NCBI RefSeq assembly: GCF_036013935.1
Contig: NZ_CP107902.1
Location: 2,699,001-2,763,000, forward strand
Length of the DNA stretch: 64,000 nt
Source of the DNA: Streptomyces sp. NBC_00461
GTDB lineage: Bacteria; Actinomycetota; Actinomycetes; Streptomycetales; Streptomycetaceae
Reading direction: 5' to 3'
Part shown: one piece after another, positions 18,700-27,202 of the stretch
Layout of the letters: each line of letters starts with the position of its first letter
How positions within the stretch are numbered: the first letter of the stretch is position 1
Position numbers and translations under genes: made by a program
Notes under the pieces: generated by a model
The model's input: the letters and a program-made list of their open reading frames with translations, nothing else
Databases searched by the model: none
What the model was told of the DNA's origin: nothing

Positions 18700-19626
18700 G
18701 TGGTGGGGGCCTTGACCGAAGAGCAGCCGCACACGCCCCGGGTGATGACCCGGTTGCAACTGGACAACGCGGCCCGGCACGTCCTGAGGACGGCCGGGGA
18801 GGCGCAGGCGGTGGTGCGGGGTGAGTACGGAACAGAGGACATCGAGGGGGTCCTCACCGAGTTGCTCCTGGACTTCGCGGCGCTGACGGGCCGCCCCGAC
18901 CTGCGCTGGCCCGCCGTCCAGACGCCCGACAAGGCGGAGGAGCTGATCCGGCTCGTGACGGAGGCGGCTGTCTTCGTCCGGGCACACAACTGGCACGCGT
19001 CCGACCTGCAAGCGATCCTGCACGGGGTGGGGGCACAGCAGGAGGGGCCCCATGCCGGTGAACGCCTCGTGACGGAGTTCCTGGACGGGCTGGGCACGCT
19101 CACACTGGCCAGGTCCGACGACGGCGCCGACTGGGAGTTCCGGTTGCTCAAGGAGGCGGCAGCCGGGGACGAAACACTGACGACGACCGTGAAAGTGGCG
19201 CGCTACCTCGTGCACCCGTCGTTTCTGATGCTCTTCGGGGACACCACGGAGCTGCTCGGGGAAGCCGTCTACGCGACGAACGTCGCCCGATTCACCGAGT
19301 GCGTGGCCGGCATCGAGGCGCTCACCACTGAAACCCCTCCTTTTGACCGGGAGCCGGAGCCCGACTCGCCGGAACTCCACGATCTGCTCGGGAAGCTCGG
19401 CGAGGGGCCGCCGGATGAGCCGGATGCCCCCACCCCCGTCGACGATTCACCCTCGCGCCCGCCCGGTGCCCCAGGGGAGAAAGTGGACATACTGCCGGAC
19501 GACGAGACGTCGTCCGTCCGTGGCCCGGAACCGGACGACCCTGGCCCAGAACCAGACGTTCCCGGCGCGGGCTCACTCAGGGTCCGCCGCCCTCGGCCGG
19601 ACGACGGATGGTCCCCGACTCTGTAG
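18700..19626 (+). CDS. Hypothetical protein with acidic Pro-rich tail
   Basis: A protein of 308 residues if GTG at 18700 is the start; GAGG five bases before supports it, though TTG at 18712 and ATG at 18658 are possible. Residues 1-215 look like a folded, mostly helical domain (LQLDNAARHVLRTAGEAQ; VARYLVHPSFLMLFGDT). The last 85 residues are low-complexity Asp/Glu/Pro/Ser. There is no signal peptide. I do not recognise the domain. It stands alone between aceE and a WYL regulator. Confidence 0.7.
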   Translation: MVGALTEEQPHTPRVMTRLQLDNAARHVLRTAGEAQAVVRGEYGTEDIEGVLTELLLDFAALTGRPDLRWPAVQTPDKAEELIRLVTEAAVFVRAHNWHASDLQAILHGVGAQQEGPHAGERLVTEFLDGLGTLTLARSDDGADWEFRLLKEAAAGDETLTTTVKVARYLVHPSFLMLFGDTTELLGEAVYATNVARFTECVAGIEALTTETPPFDREPEPDSPELHDLLGKLGEGPPDEPDAPTPVDDSPSRPPGAPGEKVDILPDDETSSVRGPEPDDPGPEPDVPGAGSLRVRRPRPDDGWSPTL

Positions 19627-19701
19627 GGACTGCCGGTGGCCTGCACCGCCGGGCGTCGCCCTCGGCCCGGCTCTGTCAGTGGCCCCCTGCATCATGTCCG
19701 T

Positions 19702-20676
19702 ATGCGCGCTGCCCGCCTCATCAAGATGGTGCTGCTCCTCCAGGGCCGGCCCTCCATGTCCGCCGCCGAGCTGGCGCGGGAGCTGGAGGTGTCCGAGCGG
19801 ACGGTGACGCGGGATGCCCAGGCGTTGTCGGAGGCGGGCGTTCCGGTGTACGCGGACCGTGGCCGGGCGGGCGGCTACCGCCTCATCGGCGGGTACCGCA
19901 CCCGGCTGACCGGGCTGGCGCGGAGTGAGGCCGAGGCGCTGTTCCTGTCCGGCGTCCCGGCGGCGCTGCGGGAAATGGGTCTGGAGGACGCGGCCTCCGC
20001 CGCCCGGCTGAAGGTGTCCGCGGCCCTGCTCCCCTCCCTCCAGGACGCTTCCCGCGCGGCGGCACAGCGCTTCCATCTGGACGCCCCGAACTGGTTCACC
20101 GAACCGAGGACACCCCCGCTGCTGCCCGCCGTCGCCGACGCGGTGTGGGACGACCGCCGGATCACCGCGCGCTACCGGAGCCGGGAGACCGAGGTGGAGC
20201 GGGTGCTGGAGCCGTACGGGCTCGTACTCAAGGCGGGCGTCTGGTATGTGTGCGCGCGGGTCACCGAGGGCGGTTCCTTCCGGGTGTACCGGATCGACCG
20301 GTTCACGGCGGCGGAGGCCGGCGGGGAACGGTTCGAGCGGGACGAGGAGTTCGATCTGCCCGCCTTCTGGCAGGAGCGGGCGGCGCAGTTCGCGCGCTCG
20401 ATCCTGCGGGCCGAGGTCGTGGTGCGGGTCTCCGCCGACGGGGCGCGAAGGCTTCCGTACGCCGTCGATCCCGCCGCCGCCCGGGAGGCACTCGCCGAAG
20501 CGGGCGCCCCGGACGAGGAGGGCCGGCTGACGGTGACGCTCCCCGTGGAGTCGGAGCAGGTCGCCCACGCGCAGCTCGCGGGGCTCGGCCCGGAGGTGGA
20601 GGTGCTGGCTCCGCCAAGCCTGCGGGCGCGTTTCGCCGATGACGCGATACGACTGGGTCGTCTGTACGGGACATAA
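19702..20676 (+). CDS. WYL-domain transcriptional regulator
   Basis: A 324-residue regulator. The N-terminal helix-turn-helix (about 1-60) has SAAELARELEVSERTVTRDA followed by a wing with DRGRAGGYRL. The central WYL domain (about 140-225) includes RYRSRETEVERVLEPYGLV, then GVWYVCARVT and FRVYRIDRF, followed by the WCX extension to the end. WYL domains bind small molecules or nucleic acid ends and often control stress or metabolic genes. The ATG at 19702 (MRAARLIKMVLLL) is the usual start. The target is unknown; the DUF4240 gene downstream is a possible partner. Confidence 0.9.
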   Translation: MRAARLIKMVLLLQGRPSMSAAELARELEVSERTVTRDAQALSEAGVPVYADRGRAGGYRLIGGYRTRLTGLARSEAEALFLSGVPAALREMGLEDAASAARLKVSAALLPSLQDASRAAAQRFHLDAPNWFTEPRTPPLLPAVADAVWDDRRITARYRSRETEVERVLEPYGLVLKAGVWYVCARVTEGGSFRVYRIDRFTAAEAGGERFERDEEFDLPAFWQERAAQFARSILRAEVVVRVSADGARRLPYAVDPAAAREALAEAGAPDEEGRLTVTLPVESEQVAHAQLAGLGPEVEVLAPPSLRARFADDAIRLGRLYGT

Positions 20677-20732
20677 CAATCCGCCGCACTCCACGTGCGC
20701 CCCACCCTCCCAGGGCCGATGCTGTACCCGTG

Positions 20733-21251
20733 ATGGACGAGACGGAGTTCTGGGAGCTGGTGGACGCCACCCGCGAGGCCGCCGAGGGCGACCCCGAGGA
20801 GCAGGCCGACCTGCTCGTGGACCGGCTGCTCCAGCTGGACCCGGACATGGTCCTCGACTTCGCCCGTCACTTCGAGGCCCGTTACAACCGCGCCTACCGG
20901 TGGGACCTGTGGGGCGCCGCATGGGTCCTGCTCGACGGGGCGAGCGATGACGCGTTCGACTTCTTCCGCTGCTGGCTGATCGGGCAGGGGCGGGAGGTGT
21001 ACGAGGGGGCCGTGCACCACCCCGACGCACTGGCCGAACTGCTGGACGACTTCGACGAGGAGATCGACGGGGACGGGGAGGAACTGGGCTACGCGGCCGA
21101 CGAGGCCTACGAGCAGCTCACCGGGACCGTCGCCCCCGACCTAGGGATCCCGCCCGCGGCCTCCGAACCGGAGGGTGCGTCGCTGGACTTCGAGAACGAG
21201 CAGGTGCTGGCGCAGCGCTATCCGAAGCTGTGGGAACGCTTCAGGGACTGA
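20733..21251 (+). CDS. DUF4240 domain protein
   Basis: A 172-residue acidic protein with the DUF4240 pattern: FWELVDATR at the start, FARHFEARYNRAYRWDLWGAAW in the middle (Trp-rich) and FDFFRCWLIGQGREVYE. The family is common in Streptomyces and its biochemical role is unknown. GTG at 20730 lies directly before the ATG, so the start is uncertain by one codon. It is 56 bases after the WYL regulator in the same direction. Confidence 0.8.
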   Translation: MDETEFWELVDATREAAEGDPEEQADLLVDRLLQLDPDMVLDFARHFEARYNRAYRWDLWGAAWVLLDGASDDAFDFFRCWLIGQGREVYEGAVHHPDALAELLDDFDEEIDGDGEELGYAADEAYEQLTGTVAPDLGIPPAASEPEGASLDFENEQVLAQRYPKLWERFRD

Positions 21252-21261
21252 CGTTCACGAT

Positions 21262-21304
21262 TTCACGGACTTCACAGACTTCACAGACTTCACGACTTCA
21301 TCAC
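21262..21304. repeat. Nine-base tandem repeat before the CMD-family gene
   Basis: TTCACGGAC, TTCACAGAC, TTCACAGAC, then TTCACGAC and TTCATCAC follow one another without gaps, just after the DUF4240 stop and just before the next ribosome binding site. The AT-richer, pyrimidine/purine regular pattern is unlike the surrounding DNA. Confidence 0.75.
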
Positions 21305-21317
21305 TGGTGGGGGGACC

Positions 21318-21860
21318 TTGGCCCGCATTCCGTATCCGGAGCGTCCCGCGGACGCCGTCGCCAGACTGCCCGTGCCGCTCAACGCCTTCCGCATGCTCTC
21401 CCACGCCCCGCCCCTGACGGGCCCGGCGATCGACCTGGGCATGGCCGTGCTCCGTGAGTCGACGCTCTCGGTGCGGTTGCGCGAGCTCGTCGTGATGGCG
21501 GTCGCGAGCGGGACGCGGTGCGCGTACGAGTCCGCCCAGCACCACCCGATCGCGCTGCACGCGGGAGCGACCCCCGCACAGCTGACGGCGATCGCCGAAC
21601 GCAGGGCGGCCGGCCCGGAGTTCGACGAGTCGGAGTCGGCGGCGGTGACCGCCGTGTTCGAGCTGGTCGACCGGCACACCCTGGCCGAGGACACGCTGGC
21701 GGCTCTTCGCGCCCGCTTCACCGACCGGCAGGTGGTCGAGATCGTCACCACGGTCGGCTACTACGTCATGCTGGCGGGCCTCATGAACGGGCTCGGGGTG
21801 GACATCGACCCGTCCGGCGAGCAGTTCCTCGGCCTGTCCGGCGGCGACCGCCCGCAGTGA
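21318..21860 (+). CDS. Carboxymuconolactone decarboxylase / AhpD-fold protein
   Basis: A 180-residue, all-helical protein of the CMD/AhpD superfamily. The core LRELVVMAVASGTRCAYESAQH (residues about 54-75) corresponds to the motif that in AhpD carries a CxxC redox pair. Here there is one Cys followed by A-Y-E-S-A-Q-H-H, so a peroxidase-type disulfide is unlikely. The later VVEIVTTVGYYVMLAGLMNGLGV helix is typical. The start is TTG with GGTGGGGGG before it. Substrate unknown. It lies at the end of the WYL-DUF4240 group. Confidence 0.82.
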   Translation: MARIPYPERPADAVARLPVPLNAFRMLSHAPPLTGPAIDLGMAVLRESTLSVRLRELVVMAVASGTRCAYESAQHHPIALHAGATPAQLTAIAERRAAGPEFDESESAAVTAVFELVDRHTLAEDTLAALRARFTDRQVVEIVTTVGYYVMLAGLMNGLGVDIDPSGEQFLGLSGGDRPQ

Positions 21861-21872
21861 GGTACTGGGCAC

Positions 21873-22103
21873 TCAGGCCACGGACGTCCGTCGGCGCCCG
21901 GTGTCGGAGGGGACGTAGGCCTGCATCTCGTCCGCCCGCACGGCGTGGTGCATCGGGGCCGCGTTGGCCTGGTCGAGCGCGGACGCGGTGACGGCGGCCG
22001 GGCCCAGGATCACGGCGGCGGCCGCGCAGAGCGCCGCCCAGGGGCCGTGGGCGGTCCGGATCCGGCCGTCCGTCTTGTGCGTGGTGCCGTGGTGACTGTT
22101 CAC
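21873..22103 (-). CDS. Small exported or membrane peptide (76 aa)
   Basis: A 76-residue protein with a His-rich N-terminus (MNSHHGTTHKTDGRIR), one hydrophobic segment ending in a possible signal-peptidase site (about residues 23-49, ...ANAAP) and a short polar tail. GGAGG followed by GGGGAAGAA precedes the GTG start. Probably exported or singly anchored. No family recognised. Confidence 0.6.
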   Translation of the reverse strand: MNSHHGTTHKTDGRIRTAHGPWAALCAAAAVILGPAAVTASALDQANAAPMHHAVRADEMQAYVPSDTGRRRTSVA

Positions 22104-22201
22104 TTCTTCCCCACCTCCAGTCAGTGCGTGTGCATGACGATAGGGAGGCTGCCTCGGGACGATCCGTGGGGCGGCTACGAGAAACCTGTGAGGCCCTGCC
22201 C

Positions 22202-23329
22202 ATGACCAGCCCCTACGTGAGGGAGATCACCCGCGGGGAACACCTGGCCCACCTCCGGCTGCACCCCGACACGAGCCATCTCCAGATACCGGAGTGGGGC
22301 GACGTGAAGCCCGACTGGCTGGCGGAGAGCGTCGGTTGGTTCGAGGGGAAGCTGCTGGTCGCGACGGCGCTCGTGCTGTACCGGCCGCTGCCCGGGACCC
22401 GGCGCTTCCTCGCCTACCTCCCCGACGGGCCCGCGGTCGACTGGCGCTCCCCACGACTTCAGCAGTGGCTGGATCCGCTCGTCGCCCATCTGGAGGGCCG
22501 CGGGGCGTTCTCGGTGCGGATCGGACCGCCGCTCGTCGTACGCCACTGGGAGGCGCCCACTGTCACCGCGGGCATCGCGGACCCCGACGTACGCCATCTC
22601 CACGATCTGCCGGCGGACGGCCTCGACGGGTACGCGCTGGACGTGGCGGAGCGGCTGGGGCGGCTCGGGTGGCGGCGGTGCGAGGAGGACGACGGCAGCG
22701 GCTTCGGGCTCGGCCAGCCGCGCTACGGCTGCCACATCCCGCTCGCGGGCCGCTCGGTGGACGAGCTGCGCGAGGCCCTGGCACCGCACTGGGAGCAGTC
22801 GTTGAACACGGCCGGGCAGGCGGGCGTCCGCGTCGGCTGGGGCTCGGCCGCCGATCTGCCCGCATTCCACCGCCTGTACGCCTCGACCGCCGCCCACGAC
22901 GGCTTCAAGGCCCGCCCACTGGACTACTTCCACCGCATGTGGAAGGCCCTCAATGCCGAGGACGACGACCAGGTACGGCTCTATCTCGCCGAGTACGACG
23001 GCGAGGTGCTCTCCGCGGCACTCATGATCAACGTCGGCTCCCGTGCCTGGCACTCGTACGCCGCGTCCGGCCGCCGGGGACGTGAACTGCGGCCCAGCAG
23101 CGCGCTGTTGTGGCGGATGCTGTGCGACGCGCGGCTGGCGGGAGCCGAGACGTACGACCTGCGCTCCATCACCCCCGCCCTCACTGAGGACCGGCTGCTG
23201 GGCCGGCTGCGCTTCAAGACGGGAGCGGGCGGCCGGGCCGTGGAGTACCTCGGGGAGTGGAAGCTGCCGGTGGGCAGCCAGGGCAAGGTGCTGCAGCGGG
23301 CGTTGGGGGCGTATCTCGGACGCAGGTGA
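22202..23329 (+). CDS. FemAB/FemX-like peptidoglycan bridge aminoacyltransferase
   Basis: A 375-residue protein with two GNAT-like halves as in FemX, which adds the first amino acid of the peptidoglycan side bridge using aminoacyl-tRNA. Recognisable pieces are HLQIPEWGDVKPDW near the start, RIGPPLVVRHW, a middle AFHRLYASTAAHDGFKARPLDYF, and YDLRSITPALTEDRLLGRLRFKTG near the end. Streptomyces has a Gly bridge on L,L-diaminopimelate, and several Fem paralogues occur. The ATG at 22202 is taken; the frame is open further upstream but looks non-coding there. It converges on the amidase gene across a long hairpin. Confidence 0.85.
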   Translation: MTSPYVREITRGEHLAHLRLHPDTSHLQIPEWGDVKPDWLAESVGWFEGKLLVATALVLYRPLPGTRRFLAYLPDGPAVDWRSPRLQQWLDPLVAHLEGRGAFSVRIGPPLVVRHWEAPTVTAGIADPDVRHLHDLPADGLDGYALDVAERLGRLGWRRCEEDDGSGFGLGQPRYGCHIPLAGRSVDELREALAPHWEQSLNTAGQAGVRVGWGSAADLPAFHRLYASTAAHDGFKARPLDYFHRMWKALNAEDDDQVRLYLAEYDGEVLSAALMINVGSRAWHSYAASGRRGRELRPSSALLWRMLCDARLAGAETYDLRSITPALTEDRLLGRLRFKTGAGGRAVEYLGEWKLPVGSQGKVLQRALGAYLGRR

Positions 23330-23373
23330 GGGGGCGTGTCCCGGACGCCGGTGAGGGCGCGGGAGCTGTCCGT

Positions 23374-23437
23374 TAGGCCCTGTCGTCACGTTCCCGTCGT
23401 CGCCCCGAGGCAGACGGGAATGTGACGACAGGGCCTA
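23374..23437. repeat. 25-bp inverted repeat between convergent genes
   Basis: Arms at 23374-23398 and 23413-23437 begin TAGGCCCTGTCGTCAC and match at 24 of 25 positions, with a 14-base loop. The right arm includes the stop codon of the amidase gene. It should act as a bidirectional terminator. The length, the near-perfect arms and the TA ends also resemble a miniature inverted-repeat element; that reading is inference. Confidence 0.8.
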
Positions 23438-24241
23438 GGGAACCCGGCCCTGCAGCCGTGCCGCCTGCTGTCTGATCGCGGGAAGGCGGGCGCTGAGCGC
23501 GGCGCCGGGGCAGCTCGTCATGTAGGCGTCCTTGTGGCCGGCGAGGGCGGGCAGGGTGGCCGCGGTGCCGGACGTGTAGCGGCTGAGGCTGTTGCTGGAG
23601 ACCAGACGCGCCTCGGCGCGCGGGTCGACGTCGGCGAGCCCCAGCTTCCAGGCGGCGACGGCGGCGATCGCGTCCGTCATCGCCTTCGGCACGGCGGCGC
23701 CGGCCGTGAAGGTGCCGATCGCGGCGATGCCGGCCGAGCGGTGGTTGAAACCCTGCGTGTGGGCGCCGGTGACGGGGCGGTCGACGCCCCCCGCGCGGCC
23801 CTCGTAGATGGTGCCGCAGCGGTCGACGAGGAAGTTGTAGCCGATGTCGTCCCAGTTCCGGGCGTCGGTCTGGCCCGCGTAGAGGTAGCGGATGATGCGC
23901 GGCACGTCGGCGCAGTCGTAGCCGTTCGGCGAGTCGGTGTGGTGGACGAAGACCGCGACGACCTTGTCGTCGTAGCGCGGGGGCGGCTGGGCGTGCCGGG
24001 TGAGGGAATCCAGCCAGGCCGATCTGGGCACGATGTGCGGCTTGGTCGCGGGGTGCAGGGCGGCGGGGCGGGCGGCGACCGGCGGCCGGCGGCCCGCGCC
24101 CGTGTGTCCGATGCCGTCCGCGCAGAGGATCAGTCCGAGGACGGCGGCCAGTCCGGGCAGCCAGGCGAGCAGCGACCGCGCGGTGCGGGGTATGCGCGCT
24201 GCGCCGGCCTGCCGTGCTCCTGGAGATCTGCGGACACGCAT
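23435..24241 (-). CDS. Secreted PGRP-type N-acetylmuramoyl-L-alanine amidase
   Basis: A 268-residue protein with a basic N-terminus, one hydrophobic export or anchor segment (about 23-42) and a PGRP/amidase_2 domain (about 70-265). Zinc ligands are visible: the His pair in VFVHHTDS and the His and Cys in GHKDAYMTSCPG. The GYNFLVDRCGTIYEGRAGG strand is a PGRP hallmark. It should cut the amide between muramic acid and the stem peptide. The frame is open to 24445, but ATG at 24241 gives a normal signal sequence. It is divergent from the MarP-like protease. Confidence 0.9.
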   Translation of the reverse strand: MRVRRSPGARQAGAARIPRTARSLLAWLPGLAAVLGLILCADGIGHTGAGRRPPVAARPAALHPATKPHIVPRSAWLDSLTRHAQPPPRYDDKVVAVFVHHTDSPNGYDCADVPRIIRYLYAGQTDARNWDDIGYNFLVDRCGTIYEGRAGGVDRPVTGAHTQGFNHRSAGIAAIGTFTAGAAVPKAMTDAIAAVAAWKLGLADVDPRAEARLVSSNSLSRYTSGTAATLPALAGHKDAYMTSCPGAALSARLPAIRQQAARLQGRVP

Positions 24242-24428
24242 GACTTCACTTTCGGCCGGATCCGCTCCGTCCGCGATGTGTGCTGTGCCACCCGGTGGAA
24301 CCATCGTCCTGGTCCGAGACGTTTTTCCTGATGCACACGCGCGTGGCCGGTTCCCGCCGCCACGCGCGTGTGGCTGATCACTGGGCCCGTCCCGCGCGTA
24401 ATAGGGAGTCTGAGAGAAAGGCGGCTTC

Positions 24429-25622
24429 GTGGACCTGCTCGACATCCTGCTGTTGCTGGTCGTTGTGGCCTACGCGGCGTCCGGCTACCGGCGCGGACTG
24501 GTGGCCGGCTGTGTCTCCCTCGCCGGGTTCGTCGGCGGCGCGGTCCTCGGCGTGTGGCTCCTGCCCTGGATGATGGACCTGGTGACGGCCGGGACGACCC
24601 GCGCGACCGTGACCGCGGTGCTGACCGTGCTGGTCCCGGCCGTGGTGGGGCACGAACTGGCGGGGCGGCTGGCGCTGCGGCTGCGCCGGGAGCTGGGCCG
24701 TGCCAGTCTCGGTCCGCTCAGGGTGGCCGACGGGGTCGGCGGGGCCGCGGCCAACTCGGTGGCGGTGCTGATCGTGGCGTGGGTCGCCGCGAGCGTGCTC
24801 GGCGCCTCCTCCTCGCCCCTGCTCACGACGGCGATCCGGGACTCGACGCTGCTGGGCGCCGTACAGAACGCCATGCCGGACACGACCCCCACCTGGTTCT
24901 CCCGGGCCACGACCGCGCTCACCCAGGCGGGCTTCCCCCAGGTCTTCAACCCGTTCGAGAACGAGTCGACGGCCGAGGTGGCGAGGCCCACCGGCGACAG
25001 CGTGACGGCGAGCGCGACGAACGCGGCCAAGCTGAGCACGGTGAAGATCGAGGGCGTCTCCGGCACCCAGGGCCGAGAGGGCAGCGGGTTCGTGTACGCA
25101 CCCGCCCACGTCATGACCAACGCGCACGTGGTGGCCGGCATCGACCTCCCGAGCGTGCGCATCGGCGGGGTCGGGCGGTCGTACGAGGCGCGGGTGGTGC
25201 TCTTCGACCCCGACAGGGACGTGGCCGTGCTCTACGTGCCCGGGCTGAGCGCACCGGTCCTGAAGTTCGACGACAGGGCGGCCCGCGGGGACTCGGCGGT
25301 CGTCGCCGGTTACCCGCAGGATGGCGACCTGAACCTCCAGGCGGCGACCGTCGCGAACCGGGTGCAGGCGAGGGGCCAGAACATCTACAGCGACGCCATG
25401 GTGACCCGCGAGATCTACTCGATCCGCTCCACCGTCCGGCCCGGCAACTCCGGCGGTCCGCTGCTGACGACCGAGGGCCGGGTCTACGGCGTCGTCTTCG
25501 CCCGCTCGACCTCGGACAACGAGACGGGTTACGTGCTGACGGCGGCCGAGGTCGCCTCCGACGCCGCACGCGGGGCGAGGGCGACGGCGACGGTCGACAC
25601 GGGCGCGTTGGTCACGTCGTGA
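24429..25622 (+). CDS. MarP-like membrane serine protease (CvpA + trypsin)
   Basis: A 397-residue protease. Four hydrophobic segments form a CvpA/colicin V production domain (1-165), with a linker and an extracytoplasmic chymotrypsin-like domain (about 200-395). The triad is His233 (TNAHVVAG), Asp264 (DPDRDVAVL) and Ser341 (PGNSGGPL), close to the positions I recall for Mycobacterium MarP, which is needed for acid resistance and for activating a peptidoglycan hydrolase. The start is GTG. The divergent neighbour encodes an amidase, so the protease may act on cell-wall hydrolases; that link is inference. Confidence 0.92.
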   Translation: MDLLDILLLLVVVAYAASGYRRGLVAGCVSLAGFVGGAVLGVWLLPWMMDLVTAGTTRATVTAVLTVLVPAVVGHELAGRLALRLRRELGRASLGPLRVADGVGGAAANSVAVLIVAWVAASVLGASSSPLLTTAIRDSTLLGAVQNAMPDTTPTWFSRATTALTQAGFPQVFNPFENESTAEVARPTGDSVTASATNAAKLSTVKIEGVSGTQGREGSGFVYAPAHVMTNAHVVAGIDLPSVRIGGVGRSYEARVVLFDPDRDVAVLYVPGLSAPVLKFDDRAARGDSAVVAGYPQDGDLNLQAATVANRVQARGQNIYSDAMVTREIYSIRSTVRPGNSGGPLLTTEGRVYGVVFARSTSDNETGYVLTAAEVASDAARGARATATVDTGALVTS

Positions 25623-25626
25623 CCGG

Positions 25627-26115
25627 TCAGAGACTGGCCCCCATGAGGACGTCGTCCACGTACTCGCCCTCCAGCAGGAACTCGCCGGGAAGGATCCCCT
25701 CGACCACGAACCCCTCGGCTTCGTAGAGCCCCCGTGCCGGGGTGTTGTGCCCGAGAACGCGCAGGGTGAGGCGGCGCGCGCCGTGCTGGCGGGCCTCGAT
25801 CCGCGCGGCCCGCAGCAGCGCCCGCCCGACTCCGCTGCCGCGCGCCTCCTCGGCGACGACGAGCCCCTGGATCTGGCGGACGTGGGAGTTGCACGCGAGG
25901 GGTGTCGGATGGCCGAGCCGGACGTAGCCGACGACCGTGCCGTCCAGCTCGGCGACGAGGTGGTCCCTGGGCCCGAACCGCTCGTTGAAGAAGGGTTCGT
26001 AGGGCGGCTGCGGTCGCGGCTGGACGGCGTGCAGCGGGGACCAGGTGACGCGGTCGAGCAGGCCCAGCGTCTCCTCGTCATCGAGGGTGGCGTGGCGTAT
26101 GTACGGAACCGGCAT
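25627..26115 (-). CDS. GNAT family N-acetyltransferase
   Basis: A 162-residue acetyl-CoA-dependent transferase. Motif A, VRQIQGLVVAEEARGSGVGR then ALL, at about residues 79-100, contains the R/Q-x-x-G-x-G/A pyrophosphate loop, and HNTPARGLYEAEGF gives the usual motif B. The first third holds a Pro-rich loop (RPQPPYEPFFNERFGPRD) that probably shapes the substrate site. Substrate unknown. It converges with a four-base gap on the MarP-like protease. Confidence 0.88.
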   Translation of the reverse strand: MPVPYIRHATLDDEETLGLLDRVTWSPLHAVQPRPQPPYEPFFNERFGPRDHLVAELDGTVVGYVRLGHPTPLACNSHVRQIQGLVVAEEARGSGVGRALLRAARIEARQHGARRLTLRVLGHNTPARGLYEAEGFVVEGILPGEFLLEGEYVDDVLMGASL

Positions 26116-26156
26116 GTCGGCAACCCTACTTCCGCCCCACCAGCAGAATGGGTGCC

Positions 26157-27053
26157 ATGGAACCTTCCCGAATCGTGGTGGCCGGTGCGTCCGGGCTCAT
26201 CGGTGGTGCGCTGGTGCGGTCGCTGACCGCCGACGGGCACGAGGTGGTGCGGCTGGTGCGCCGGGCTCCCCGGGCGAAGGACGAGGTCCGCTGGGACCCG
26301 GAAGGCGGAGGCGTGGACGCGGCCGGGCTCGCCGGGTGCGACGCCGTGGTCAACCTAGCGGGCGCGGGTGTGGGCGACCGCCGCTGGACGGACGCGTACA
26401 AGACACGGATCCGGTGCAGCCGGGTGCTCGGCACCACGGCGCTGGCCGAGGCGGTCGCCGCGCTGGAGAAGAAGCCGCGGGTGTTCGTGAACGGCAGCGC
26501 GATGGGCTTCTACGGCGAGACGGGCGACCGGGCGGTCGACGAGAGCGCGCCGCCCGGGACGGGGTTCCTGCCGGAGCTGTGCGTGGAGTGGGAGGGCGCG
26601 GCGGCGCCGGCGCGGGAAGCGGGCGTACGCACCGTGTTCACGCGGACGGGGCTGGTGGTGGCCCGCGAGGGCGGGGCCTGGGGGCGGTTGTTCCCGCTGT
26701 TCAAGGCGGGGCTCGGGGGTCGGATGGGCGACGGGCGGCAGTACTGGTCGTACATTTCGCTGCATGACGAGGTGGCCGCGATCCGGCATCTGATCGACAC
26801 CGACGGACTGTCCGGGCCGTTCAACCTCACCGCCCCGAACCCGGTGACGAACCTGGAGATCACCGCGGCCATGGGGCGCGTGCTGCACCGGCCGACGCTG
26901 TTCCCGGTGCCCGCGTCCGTGCTGCGGACGGTGCTCGGCGAGATGGCGGGCGATGTGCTGGGCAGCGCGCGGGTGCTGCCGAAGCGGCTGCTGGAGTCCG
27001 GCTTCACGTTCGCGTTCCCGGACATCGAGGGGGCGATCAAAGCCGCACTGTGA
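26157..27053 (+). CDS. TIGR01777-type NAD-dependent epimerase
   Basis: A 298-residue short-chain dehydrogenase of the extended/atypical type. The nucleotide fold begins RIVVAGASGLIGGALVRSL; the central NGSAMGFYGETGD segment holds the Ser and the Tyr of the catalytic site (YGETGD, lacking the classic YxxxK spacing), and the C-terminal DUF1731 part ends in LLESGFTFAFPDIEGAI. These proteins (YfcH, SulA-like) are widespread and their substrate is unknown. Two ATGs are in frame; 26157 is preferred because GGGTG lies before it. It is divergent from the GNAT gene. Confidence 0.87.
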   Translation: MEPSRIVVAGASGLIGGALVRSLTADGHEVVRLVRRAPRAKDEVRWDPEGGGVDAAGLAGCDAVVNLAGAGVGDRRWTDAYKTRIRCSRVLGTTALAEAVAALEKKPRVFVNGSAMGFYGETGDRAVDESAPPGTGFLPELCVEWEGAAAPAREAGVRTVFTRTGLVVAREGGAWGRLFPLFKAGLGGRMGDGRQYWSYISLHDEVAAIRHLIDTDGLSGPFNLTAPNPVTNLEITAAMGRVLHRPTLFPVPASVLRTVLGEMAGDVLGSARVLPKRLLESGFTFAFPDIEGAIKAAL

Positions 27054-27202
27054 CCGTATGCGACCGCTGTGCGACCGTGCTCTGCCCATGCGCGACTGTT
27101 CCTGACCGGTTACCGGCTTAACCTCGACCCGAACTCGGGTATTCCCAGAGCCTGTTGGGGGCATGACGTCTCCACCGGCCGCGCAACCTCGGGGAGGGGC
27201 AC

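Noticed and set aside
15757..19380. Minus-strand open frame of 1207 codons opposite aceE
   Set aside because: Lacks any recognisable domain and mirrors the codon pattern of aceE; a shadow frame.
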